A stretch of DNA of 64,000 nucleotides from Candidatus Soleaferrea massiliensis AP7 (lineage in GTDB: Bacteria; Bacillota; Clostridia; Oscillospirales; Ruminococcaceae): the NCBI RefSeq assembly GCF_000820765.1, contig NZ_CCYH01000036.1, positions 62,001 through 126,000 of the forward strand, written 5' to 3'. Position numbers and translations under genes: made by a program. Each line of letters starts with the position of its first letter. The stretch's first letter is position 1. Of the stretch, positions 44,120 to 52,618 are shown piece by piece. Below the pieces are notes generated by a model. The model did no database searches. It had not been told where the DNA came from and saw nothing but the letters and a program-made list of their open reading frames with translations.

Positions 44120-46936
44120 TCATCCTTCCAGCGCATCGGCGAACCGTTGTGCCAGAACGGCATAGTCATGGTTACACATGACATAATGATACGCATTCTT
44201 CCCAAATTGTTCAAGCTCATTTGGTGACATTTTCTTGAACAGTTTGACCGCATCCGCGATGGCCCGCGCATTTTCGGGCTCAATCGTCATACCGCACGCC
44301 GCGTCCCCGACGACGTCGTTGGAGGCCTCCACGCCGCAGATAATTGGCTTTGCCGCCAGCATATAGTCGTACAGCTTGTTCATGCCGACGCCGTAGCGGT
44401 AGAGCGAACACCGCTTCGCGCCGATGTACAGCACATCCGCAAGCTTGAGCACCGCGTTCACCAGCCGCTTCGGAACCGGGTCGAGGATCAGGAGGTTGCC
44501 GCTTCCAAGCTCCTGCGCCCGCTTCCTGAGCGCATCCTTATAAGCGCCGTCGCCGATCATGACAAGGCACACATCCTCACCGACCTGCACCGACGCTTCC
44601 ACAAATTCCTCGAGCGCATTGGCCTTGGCGAAACCGCCGAGATACATCACGATGAACTTTCCGCGCTCGCGCTGTTCCTGCAGCAGCTGCCGGTAAGGCT
44701 CTGCTTCGGCGCAGACGCTCGCGCGCAGCGGCACGCCGTTCGGGATGTAGACAAATTTGGACGGGTCCTTTCCGCGTTCCGCAATGTGCCGGTCGGCATG
44801 CGGCAGCACCGAGATGATCTTTTGCGCGTTCTGGAACGCAAAGTCCTCGGCCCGCTGCAGATATTTGATCATCGGGTTGCGCTCCCCAAAGCCGTATAGC
44901 TCGATCGGCGACAGCGGCCAGAGATCGTGGATTTCGAAGTAAAGCCTGCCGCCTGCGGCATCGGCAACGCGCTTGGCTCCATAGATGTCGAACGGATAGG
45001 TCGAGGAGGCGACCACCGCATCCGGATGGTATTTCCGCGCAAGCTGCCCGGCATGGCGTTTGAGCTTCTGCGCAAAGGTCACCATATTGAGGATGCGGTT
45101 CTGGTCGTTTCGCCTGTATGCCGGGGTTTTGACCCAGACATACCGTACGCCGTCCATCATCTGCTCGCTGAAGTCCTCGTCGATCTGCGGGTTTTTCCTG
45201 CGCAGATGGGAGAAGGTCGCGGCCACCACCGTCACCTCATGGCCGAGCTTTGCAAGCTCGCGGCCAAGATAGTATGGCCGGAATTCCATGCCGAGCTCCT
45301 CCGAGCCCGCATAGTGGTTGATGATTATGATGGACATCCCGGATTTTTGGGATGCTTTTTTATCCTTTTCCGGCATCGTATCGGGTTCGGCCTCCCGCTG
45401 CCCGGGTTCATGGCTATGCGCCTTCTGCGCGTGGATATGCGGCGTTTTGATTCTCTGCATCGTCCTTCCTCCCGCTCCTGTTGTCATGGTGTTCTGTTTC
45501 CTCGTTCCGGCCGCCGTCCGCTGTTTCGGGCCTGTCTGCACAGAAATATCCTGCGCACGGATATATCGGGTTTTACGCAGCTGTTCATCGGACAAATCGG
45601 CAGCGGTATGGTTGAGCTGCTCCTTCTGTCTTTGTATATTTCCCGCACTGGAAGGGGATTCTTTCTGGCTTTGTGTGCTTCCCACATTGGAAATAGACTC
45701 TTTTTGTGTTTGTATGTTTCCTGCATTGGAAACGGATTCTTTTTGCGTTTGTATGTTTCCATTACTGGAAATGGATTCTTTCACTGCGCCTCCCTGCTCA
45801 GGATGCCTGCTGGAAGCGCCCTTCCGCCGCACCGGCTGCTTGGAAAGCCATTGATAGGCATGCAGCAATTTTTCTGCCTCCTGTTCCCAGTTGTATGTCT
45901 GTTCCACCAGCCTTCTGCCGTTCTCTCCCATCTCCCTGGCGCGCTGGGAATCGGCGAACAGCTCGTTAACGGCGGCGGCAATCCCCTTCGGATCCATCGG
46001 GTCGACCAGGATACCGCACTGTCCCTTTTCGACGATTTCACGCCAGTATGGGAAATCGGACGCCACAACCGGAAGCCCCGCGGCCATGTATTCGAACATC
46101 TTGATCGGCAGGGATACCAGATAATTTGGAATCGGGTGCAGCACCACCAGCCCTGCCGCCGTCTCGGACAGCAGCTCGGACACCTGTTTCCGGTTCAGAA
46201 AACCGAGATAGCGGGTTTTTTCATATCCCTTCCTCTGTTCGGTTTCCCGACGCAGTTCGTCGGTTTCAAAGCTGCCGCCCAGCAGCAGCTCCCCATTCAG
46301 ATATTCCGCGGCGTCCACCATTTCCGCGATTCCGCGCACCTTGGTGATGCCGCCCAGATAGCACACCGTGTCCCGGCGCGGCTGTCCGGCATCTTTGCTG
46401 TATGGGAACTCCGCCAGAATCGGGTAGTTGTTGACCGCGATGGTCTGCGGGTTGATCTTTTGAAACCGTTCGGCAATGACGGGCGTGGCGGCCACGATCA
46501 GGTCAAACCGCTTTGCGCAGTGGTTTTCCATACGCTCAAACACCGCCGCGGTGCGCTTTCGTACAAACGGGCGCAGCCACGGCTTGTTGAGTATCTGGCG
46601 CGGCACATCCTCATGTACATCGTAGACGACCTTTTTCCCGTGCCGTTTCAGGTAAAGGCCGGTGAAGATCAATTCCGGGTCGTGAAAATGATAGATATCC
46701 GCGTCCTGTTCGAGCGCCAGCCTGCCAAACGCCTTGGAACAACCCAGCATGCGGTCGGCCCTCGAGCGGAATTCCCGTGCCTTTACAAAACGGATTCCAT
46801 CTTCGTCGGTTCCCTCCCGGTACGGGGAAACCAGGGTGACCTCATAGCCGGCGCGCCGCAGTGTCAGCGCCTCTTTGTGGTAGATCCGCACATCGCCGGG
46901 CTGATGAACGCTTGTCAGGATGCACACGTTACACAT
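44120..46936 (-). CDS. Fused double GT4-type glycosyltransferase
   Basis: A 938-residue protein made of two complete GT-B glycosyltransferases. Domain 1 (about 1-370) begins VCILTSVHQPGDVRIYHKEA and has YHFHDPELI and IKMFEYMAAGLPVVASDFPY. A low-complexity linker (about 371-533) includes four 13-residue repeats at 386-437 (nucleotides 45626-45781, KESVSNAGNIQTQ type). Domain 2 (534-938) starts IIIINHYAGSEELGMEFRPY, the WbuB-like N-terminus, and has NKLYDYMLAAKPIICGVEAS. Two sugar transfers in one polypeptide are implied. An internal ATG at codon 534 could allow separate synthesis. The frame is continuous. Confidence 0.88.
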   Translation of the reverse strand: MCNVCILTSVHQPGDVRIYHKEALTLRRAGYEVTLVSPYREGTDEDGIRFVKAREFRSRADRMLGCSKAFGRLALEQDADIYHFHDPELIFTGLYLKRHGKKVVYDVHEDVPRQILNKPWLRPFVRKRTAAVFERMENHCAKRFDLIVAATPVIAERFQKINPQTIAVNNYPILAEFPYSKDAGQPRRDTVCYLGGITKVRGIAEMVDAAEYLNGELLLGGSFETDELRRETEQRKGYEKTRYLGFLNRKQVSELLSETAAGLVVLHPIPNYLVSLPIKMFEYMAAGLPVVASDFPYWREIVEKGQCGILVDPMDPKGIAAAVNELFADSQRAREMGENGRRLVEQTYNWEQEAEKLLHAYQWLSKQPVRRKGASSRHPEQGGAVKESISSNGNIQTQKESVSNAGNIQTQKESISNVGSTQSQKESPSSAGNIQRQKEQLNHTAADLSDEQLRKTRYIRAQDISVQTGPKQRTAAGTRKQNTMTTGAGGRTMQRIKTPHIHAQKAHSHEPGQREAEPDTMPEKDKKASQKSGMSIIIINHYAGSEELGMEFRPYYLGRELAKLGHEVTVVAATFSHLRRKNPQIDEDFSEQMMDGVRYVWVKTPAYRRNDQNRILNMVTFAQKLKRHAGQLARKYHPDAVVASSTYPFDIYGAKRVADAAGGRLYFEIHDLWPLSPIELYGFGERNPMIKYLQRAEDFAFQNAQKIISVLPHADRHIAERGKDPSKFVYIPNGVPLRASVCAEAEPYRQLLQEQRERGKFIVMYLGGFAKANALEEFVEASVQVGEDVCLVMIGDGAYKDALRKRAQELGSGNLLILDPVPKRLVNAVLKLADVLYIGAKRCSLYRYGVGMNKLYDYMLAAKPIICGVEASNDVVGDAACGMTIEPENARAIADAVKLFKKMSPNELEQFGKNAYHYVMCNHDYAVLAQRFADALEG
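45626..45781 (-). repeat. Four in-frame 39-bp repeats in the glycosyltransferase linker
   Basis: Four consecutive 13-codon units: KESISSNGNIQTQ, KESVSNAGNIQTQ, KESISNVGSTQSQ and KESPSSAGNIQRQ. The units keep frame, and their composition (Ser, Asn, Gln, Lys) and lower GC differ from the flanking domains. Confidence 0.9.
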
Positions 46937-47197
46937 CTGTATCTACACCGTCCTTTAACATCATGCTTGTTGATTCTGACAGGCCGACTTTATGCATACA
47001 GGCAGCTGTCTTGAAAATAGACCTGTCGTTCTTTCACGGAAAAAACAGCGATTGCGGTCACTGGAAATCTAGATGCGCTTTTTTCTGACGCATGATCATC
47101 CGGAGCTTTACAGCGCAACCATGGTCGTCAGCTTCGCCATGAATGCCGGTTTCCAGACGGCATCCGTTCCGTCCCTCCTTCAAGGGGCGGCATCCCG
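46937..47197. other. Gap within the polysaccharide locus
   Basis: About 260 bp between the polymerase stop and the glycosyltransferase start, with no supported gene, terminator or promoter. Confidence 0.35.
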
Positions 47198-48592
47198 TCA
47201 GACACTGCCGTCATCGGGAACCCTGTCGCGCTTCCAGGCCGCGACAGCGCCGATCAGAAGGATGATAAAGAACCAGAATATCTTGTCATAAAACAGCCCG
47301 AATTTCCCGGAGATGCCGCTGTTGAAGAAGCAAAGCCCCAGCGGCAGGAAGTACAGAACGCCGTTCGGGTTGATCCGAAACAGCCGGCAGACCGTGAGAA
47401 ACGCCATCACAAGGATGAACAGCGAAACGGAAAGCTTGAGCAGGCCGCCGGTCAGCAGGTCGGAGAAGAAAAAGCTGTGCGGATTCATCCAGCCGGGCTG
47501 TTTTTCCGCGGTTGGATAGGCCTGTTCCAGCGCGGGGTAGCTCTGCCGGTCATACAGGTAGAGGTCGTAGCCGGAGCCCCTTCCGAAGATCCACTGCACC
47601 GGGGTCATCTCCCGGATTCCGTCGGCCGCAATGCTCCAGATGATCGTGCGCTTTGCCACCGCCTTTCCGTCCATCATCGTCTCAATGGTGTCTTCCAGCG
47701 TACTGCCTTCGGACATCCCGCCCTGCTGGGAGGATCCGCCCTGCGGCCCGCGCGCGCGTTCCCCGGCCTGGCTGGGAAACCAGGAGGCGAACAGGAAGGT
47801 GGTCAGGCAGGCAAACAGAAAGCACAGCAGGGACAGCAGCACGCCGCGAAGCATCGCCGGCTTCCTGCGAACCTGGGCCTGCACGGCCGCAAAGACCAGC
47901 AAAAACACCAGAACACACGGCGCGATCATCAGCGTCCTTCTCGAGCCGCTGAGCAGAAAGATCGGAAAGCACAGCGCCGCGTACAGGAACAGGACGGCAT
48001 ATCTTCCCCAGACGGCATGGGTTTTCATATAAAACAGCCGGACAAACAGGCAGATAAACGACAGCAGGACGACCAGTGAAAACTGGTTGTAGTCCCGCAC
48101 GGCGGTCAGCCGCTGCAGATAGACTGGCCGGCTGAAGAAGTAGAGCAGATAGGTTCCAATGGCGCTGACTATGCCGACCAGGATGAAGTTGTCCAGCAGG
48201 TGTTTGACCTGCAGGCGATGGTCGATGTAGTAGAGCATCAGCAGCGCCAGAAGGAGCTTCAGCGCAATCTGAACGGTCTTATCCACCGCGACAGACAGGT
48301 TCGGCGAATAGAGCAGGCCGATCGTGTCCAACAGGATGTACAGGGCAAGCCCGATGGACAGCAGCTTGCAGCTTCCGATATTCCGATAAATCCGTTCCCA
48401 GATGCGTCCGGGATGAAACCCGAAATCCAGCAGCATCTTCGCGGCGCCGAACCCGACGGCGCCCGCCAGCGAAAGCTCATACACAACCGGAACAGCCGGC
48501 AGCGTGATGCGAAGGAACCCGAAGAAGAACGCCGCATGCAGGCTGACGGCAAAGCAGGCCGTTACCATCTCGTTTCTTCTGTTTCCAATCAT
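47198..48592 (-). CDS. O-antigen polymerase/ligase-like membrane protein (Wzy-like)
   Basis: A 464-residue protein with 10 or more membrane helices and a large extracytoplasmic loop (about residues 270-370) containing the GRGSGYDLYLYDR stretch and WMNPHSFFFSDLLTGG, which resemble the PF04932-type O-antigen ligase/polymerase region. An upstream SGSRRTLMI block is also typical. It would polymerise repeat units exported by the neighbouring flippase. Start at ATG 48592, with AAAGGGGG before it; the longer frame is not supported. It overlaps the flippase stop by four bases. Confidence 0.85.
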   Translation of the reverse strand: MIGNRRNEMVTACFAVSLHAAFFFGFLRITLPAVPVVYELSLAGAVGFGAAKMLLDFGFHPGRIWERIYRNIGSCKLLSIGLALYILLDTIGLLYSPNLSVAVDKTVQIALKLLLALLMLYYIDHRLQVKHLLDNFILVGIVSAIGTYLLYFFSRPVYLQRLTAVRDYNQFSLVVLLSFICLFVRLFYMKTHAVWGRYAVLFLYAALCFPIFLLSGSRRTLMIAPCVLVFLLVFAAVQAQVRRKPAMLRGVLLSLLCFLFACLTTFLFASWFPSQAGERARGPQGGSSQQGGMSEGSTLEDTIETMMDGKAVAKRTIIWSIAADGIREMTPVQWIFGRGSGYDLYLYDRQSYPALEQAYPTAEKQPGWMNPHSFFFSDLLTGGLLKLSVSLFILVMAFLTVCRLFRINPNGVLYFLPLGLCFFNSGISGKFGLFYDKIFWFFIILLIGAVAAWKRDRVPDDGSV

Positions 48593-49887
48593 GTTTTTCC
48601 CCCTTTCACACCGCCGCCGTTTGCAAGGCGCATGGTATACCGCAGATGCACGCCGTACAGCAGTGTGGTCGCCATGCCGAAGGCAAGCAGCACGACGTAG
48701 ACGTTCCCGCTCACCAGGTAGCTCAGATACATCGCGCCCGCGCTCAGAATCAGCATGGATATCTGCCAGAGCATCTCGAACCGCTGCCGTTCGGCGACGA
48801 TGGTCATAAAGGTGAGCGGGCTCACTACAAGCTTGACATAGAAGAATGGCGCCATGATGGACGAAAAGACCGCCGCCATCCCCCACTGGCTGCCGAAGAA
48901 CCAGGTCAGAAGCGGCTTCGAGAACAGCAGCAGGATTCCAAACGGCAGGATGGCAATCAGCGCGAGCGAGCGCAGCGTTTTAAAGTAGACGTCGCGGCAC
49001 TGACCGGTGCTCGTGTATTCGCTGCTGGCGCGCTGGCGGAACACATCGCCGATCGACTGGCCCAGCAGCGTGATCGGCAGGGCAAGCACCCGCATCATCA
49101 TCGAATACTGTCCAACGATGCCGGCATCCCAGAAAAATCCAAGCAGGAAGACCGGGATCTGGTTGGCATAGGTGTTGACGACACCGGACGGCATTGAGAA
49201 AAACAGGAAGTGGCGGTACCGCTTCGCCAGCTCCTTCATGCGCGAAAAGCGGATGCTGACCCGCTCCCGCTCCTTACGATACTCGTGCACCGTGTAGAGG
49301 ATCAGCAGGAGCATCACAAAGCTCTGCGCGATCAGGTAGGCGAGAAACAGCCCATACTGCTTGAACCGGCCGGCAAACAGCACGGCAAATAAAATGGACA
49401 GCCCGCCCACGCCGACGGCCTGAATCATCTTGTTGACCGACAGGTTGACATAGCGTTTTTTGCGGTTCAGCAGGTAATTGCACGAATAGTAGACGCCTAA
49501 GACCCCGACCGCGGCGGGAAGATACCAGACCCACTGCGCCACCGCGCCGATAAAAACCTGATACACCCCCAGCGCCGCATAACAGAGCGCCGCGAACAGC
49601 ACGCTGAGCACGGACGACAGCACCGTCAGGTTGAAGGCGTCGTCATCCTCCCGCGGCAGCATGACCGCGAATTCGTACCGCCCGGTCGCGACGATCACCA
49701 GGATCGAATACCACGAGGTGAAGGTCTGGAACAGGCCGACGTCCTGATCGGTGTACAGCCGTGAGATGAACGGCGTCGTCAGGAACTGGATGCCGAACGC
49801 GATGACGGTGCCGACCAGCACAACCGAGATGTTCCTTGCATATTCACTTTTCCGAAAGCCATCGGCGAGTCTTTTTACCAATACCAT
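48589..49887 (-). CDS. Polysaccharide flippase (Wzx/MATE-like)
   Basis: A 432-residue membrane protein with about a dozen helices, of the polysaccharide biosynthesis/MOP exporter superfamily. N-terminal ARNISVVLVGTVIAFGIQFL and LYTDQDVGLFQTFTSWYSIL, and a central MPSGVVNTYANQIPVFLLGF, are typical. It would flip undecaprenyl-linked sugar units to the outer leaflet. The ATG at 49887 shares its first base with the upstream stop (TGATG). AAAGGTCG precedes it. It works with the Wzy-like polymerase that follows. Confidence 0.9.
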   Translation of the reverse strand: MVLVKRLADGFRKSEYARNISVVLVGTVIAFGIQFLTTPFISRLYTDQDVGLFQTFTSWYSILVIVATGRYEFAVMLPREDDDAFNLTVLSSVLSVLFAALCYAALGVYQVFIGAVAQWVWYLPAAVGVLGVYYSCNYLLNRKKRYVNLSVNKMIQAVGVGGLSILFAVLFAGRFKQYGLFLAYLIAQSFVMLLLILYTVHEYRKERERVSIRFSRMKELAKRYRHFLFFSMPSGVVNTYANQIPVFLLGFFWDAGIVGQYSMMMRVLALPITLLGQSIGDVFRQRASSEYTSTGQCRDVYFKTLRSLALIAILPFGILLLFSKPLLTWFFGSQWGMAAVFSSIMAPFFYVKLVVSPLTFMTIVAERQRFEMLWQISMLILSAGAMYLSYLVSGNVYVVLLAFGMATTLLYGVHLRYTMRLANGGGVKGGKT

Positions 49888-50978
49888 CAATCAAAACGAC
49901 CTTTAAAATCAGTTGTCCCGCAGTCGGCGAGCGGCAGCTTTACCGGCAGGCCCCCGGCTGCGGATTTATATATGGCAAGCACCAGTTCGAGCGCGCGCTT
50001 TCCCGCCTGCCCGTCCACATACGGCGCGCGGTTTTCTTCAATGGCCGCAGCCATGTCCGCATACAGCGGCGTGTGGCCGAAGCCGTAGATGTTCGGCGGC
50101 GTCTCGTGATACCTGCGCTTGACCTCCTCGGACTGCTCTTCGCCGATTCCCTCAAAGCGGTATTCCTCGATGCGGTTGACCGACCTGCCGCCCACCTTGA
50201 GCGTCCCCTTCTCCCCAAACAGGTAGAGGGTTTCCTCCAGATTCTGAGGATAGACGCTGGTGGTGCCTTCTATGACGCCGTATGCGCCGTTTCTGAACTT
50301 GACAAGCGCAACGCCCAGGTCCTCCGCTTCGATATAGGGATGGTTGAGATTGTCGGTGTAGGCAAACACCTCGGACACCTCATCCCCCATCATCCAGCGC
50401 AGCAGGTCGATGTTGTGGATGCACTGGTTCATCAGCGCGCCGCCGTCCAGCTCCCAAGTGCCGCGCCACGCCGCCTGCCGGTAATAGTCCGGCCCGCGGT
50501 TCCATCGGATATGTGCGGCGCCGTGCAGCATCCGGCCGAACCGTCCTTCCTCCAGCGTCTCGCGCATCTTTTGGACCGACCGGTTGAACCGGTTCTGATG
50601 GCAGGCACAGAGCTTGACCCCTTTTTCCTGTGCCTTGTCAATCAGCCTGTCTGCATCCCGAATGGAAAGCGCAATCGGCTTTTCAATGATCAGATTGCAG
50701 CCGGCTTCCAGGCAGTCCAGCCCGATTTTAGCGTGATAGCCGCTTTCGGTCGCAACCGTGACAAGCTCGGGCTTTACCTTGTGCAGCATGCTCTGGTAGT
50801 CTGTATAGACCGGAACCTTGCCCTGCAGGTCAAAGGTCTGTAAAAGGCTCAGCGCCTTCTGCTCGTCGATATCGCAGACCGCCGCAAGGGTGACCTTGTC
50901 CGCATTGTTTTTTACCGCCGCGATGTGGTTGGGTGAAATTCTGCCGCATCCGATCAGCGCCATTTTGATGGGTTTCAT
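49887..50978 (-). CDS. Gfo/Idh/MocA family sugar dehydrogenase (WbpB/WlbA-like)
   Basis: A 363-residue NAD(P)-dependent oxidoreductase. MALIGCGRISPNHIAAV is the dinucleotide-binding Rossmann start; IEKPIALSIRDADRLI contains the EKP catalytic lysine motif; WELDGGALMNQCIHNIDLL is the substrate-domain signature. A role in making the 3-keto intermediate of a 2,3-diamino sugar, as WbpB/WlbA do with WbpE, is inferred from its companions. It begins a transcription unit after a hairpin at 51031-51084 and is coupled to the flippase. Confidence 0.9.
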   Translation of the reverse strand: MKPIKMALIGCGRISPNHIAAVKNNADKVTLAAVCDIDEQKALSLLQTFDLQGKVPVYTDYQSMLHKVKPELVTVATESGYHAKIGLDCLEAGCNLIIEKPIALSIRDADRLIDKAQEKGVKLCACHQNRFNRSVQKMRETLEEGRFGRMLHGAAHIRWNRGPDYYRQAAWRGTWELDGGALMNQCIHNIDLLRWMMGDEVSEVFAYTDNLNHPYIEAEDLGVALVKFRNGAYGVIEGTTSVYPQNLEETLYLFGEKGTLKVGGRSVNRIEEYRFEGIGEEQSEEVKRRYHETPPNIYGFGHTPLYADMAAAIEENRAPYVDGQAGKRALELVLAIYKSAAGGLPVKLPLADCGTTDFKGRFD

Positions 50979-51030
50979 AACAACACCTCATTTTCATAAT
51001 CTTTGTCCCACATCATGTATATGTACGCAA

Positions 51031-51084
51031 AAAAAATAAGATAACAACCTTTCTGCCATACAGAAAAATTGTTACCTTATTTTT
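51031..51084. terminator. Long hairpin, probable terminator
   Basis: AAAAAATAAG plus TAACAA (51031-51047) pairs with TTGTTA plus CTTATTTTT (51069-51084), with an inner TTTCTG/CAGAAA stem (51050-51066). T-runs occur on both sides. It lies between the acyltransferase and dehydrogenase genes, dividing the locus into two units. Confidence 0.7.
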
Positions 51085-51339
51085 CATGCTTTATTCTGCT
51101 CGGACAACAATTGTTAGCCGCTGTTCGGATTCGGTGACCGGGCAGATGCTGTTCATTTTGATCATTTCTCAAATGAAAAATGCCATCCCGCGCTTTTTAA
51201 TAGGATTGGATCACATTTTCAGCTTCGATGAATCAAATGTTTTTCGACCGCCGGATTCTGAAACGTTTAAAACCCGTGGGATATCAACAGAAAAACTGTT
51301 ATTTAAGACCACATTCTCTTTTCCAACGCGCAGATCCAT
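51085..51339. other. Remainder of the intergenic gap
   Basis: About 255 bp with lower GC than its surroundings and no supported gene. A promoter for the downstream dehydrogenase unit would be expected between the hairpin and 50978; none is clear. Confidence 0.35.
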
Positions 51340-52101
51340 CTATGCGTCCCGCTTCGGCGGCTTCATCCGCTGACGCTCCAGAAGCTGTTCGCTCGGGACA
51401 TCCCCGACCACCTTGGCCGGACTGCCCAGCACCACCTTTTCCGGCGGCGCGTCCTTCGTCACAACGCTTCCGGCCGCGGCCAGCGCGTCCGCGCCGATCA
51501 CCTTCCCGGGCAGGACCACACATCCCGCGCCGATGCGGCCGCCGTTTTCCACCGTGACGCCCTGAAACCGTTCAAACCGCTCTTCGGTGCGGCCCGCGAA
51601 GTTGTCGTTGGAGGTGACCACGCCCGGCGCAATGAAGCAGTGTTCACCGATCACCGAATGGGCGGTGATATAGGCGTTGGTCTCGATCTTGGTATCACTG
51701 CCGATCTCACAGAAATTCTCCACGGCCGCGCCGCGCCCGATGATCGTCCGCTTTCCAATATGAACATGCTCGCGCACGGAAGCAAGATCCGCAACCAGCG
51801 TCTTTTCTTCCACGACGCATCCCCGATAAAGGACGGCATGCGTGCCGATGATACAGCCGTCGCCGATCCTGCAGACCTCCAGCGGCTCCTCTTTGGTTAC
51901 GGCGCTGCCGGCCGCCTTCATCGGAAGCTTGCCAATATCCGCGAAATCGTCAATCCGCACCCGGTCGCCGACGACGGTTCCGCTGCGGATGACAGCATGA
52001 TGCCCAATGACACATTCCCTGCCGATAACGGCATCGTCCTCAATGACGGTATAGGCTCCAATCGAGGTTCCTTCCCCGATGCTGGCTTTCTCGCTGATCA
52101 T
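51340..52101 (-). CDS. Left-handed beta-helix acyltransferase (hexapeptide family)
   Basis: A 253-residue hexapeptide-repeat protein: repeated [LIV]G-x4 units from ASIGEGTSIGAYTVIEDDAVIG onward, with the active-site type histidines in NAYITAHSVIGEHCFIAPG and a loop GVVTSNDNFAG. The C-terminal LAAAGSVVTKDAPPEKVVLGSPA is typical of sugar N- or O-acetyltransferases (WbpD/WlbB, PglD or related). With the Gfo/Idh and WbpE-like genes an N-acetyltransferase for a 3-amino sugar is likely. ATG start with GGAGTGAG upstream. Confidence 0.85.
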   Translation of the reverse strand: MISEKASIGEGTSIGAYTVIEDDAVIGRECVIGHHAVIRSGTVVGDRVRIDDFADIGKLPMKAAGSAVTKEEPLEVCRIGDGCIIGTHAVLYRGCVVEEKTLVADLASVREHVHIGKRTIIGRGAAVENFCEIGSDTKIETNAYITAHSVIGEHCFIAPGVVTSNDNFAGRTEERFERFQGVTVENGGRIGAGCVVLPGKVIGADALAAAGSVVTKDAPPEKVVLGSPAKVVGDVPSEQLLERQRMKPPKRDA

Positions 52102-52257
52102 AGTCTCACTCCAAACGGCAGTTTATTGTGCGAAACAAGGGAACTATTTTTACTTTAAGCTGTCCGCAGGCGGCCGACCACCTGGCGGTAGAGCAATCGC
52201 CTACAGTATTCTGCGGCCGGAGAATCATTCTGACTCAAAGCCGGCCGCAGACGGCCA

Positions 52258-52500
52258 AAGCAGATAAAAACATATCATAGGGGGATTTTCAAGGGGGGCC
52301 ATCTTGCTTTAAGCGGCACAGTGCATGGCCCCCCTTGAACGGCCTTTCTTGGTACCTTCTTTGGCCGCGCAAAGAAGGTACTGCCACTCAGCCAAGGTAT
52401 CTTGGCAAACAAAGTATGGCCGCTGCGCTGCAGCGATATAATACCCATAAAGCCAAGGACTACTTAACAAACAACGTAAACCCGCTGAGATACAGCGGTA
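52258..52500. repeat. Structured intergenic repeat, copy B
   Basis: Same hairpin chain as at 13078-13396: CAAGGGGGGCCAT (52290-52302) with ATGGCCCCCCTTG (52325-52337); GTACCTTCTTTG (52352-52363) with CAAAGAAGGTAC (52370-52381); GCCAAG/CTTGGC (52391-52406); CGCTGC/GCAGCG (52421-52435). It has one degenerate extra unit near 52452. Flanking GC-rich text at 52160-52257 (GCAGGCGGCCGA, GCAGACGGCCAAAGCAG) also recurs in copy A. It lies between the dehydratase and acyltransferase genes, both on the minus strand. Confidence 0.85.
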
Positions 52501-52618
52501 CAAACACCACATAAAACAATGTGTCCTGCCAGCAAAGACACCGCTTTCCCTGCCTTATTGACAACCTGAGCCGGGTTTACATAAAACCCGGCTCATACAT
52601 TTTGTCAAACATTCGATG

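Noticed and set aside
44927-47014. A 695-residue plus-strand frame antisense to the fused glycosyltransferase
   Set aside because: Antisense shadow of a GC-rich gene; it has no domain and no ribosome binding site, whereas the opposite strand encodes two clear glycosyltransferases.
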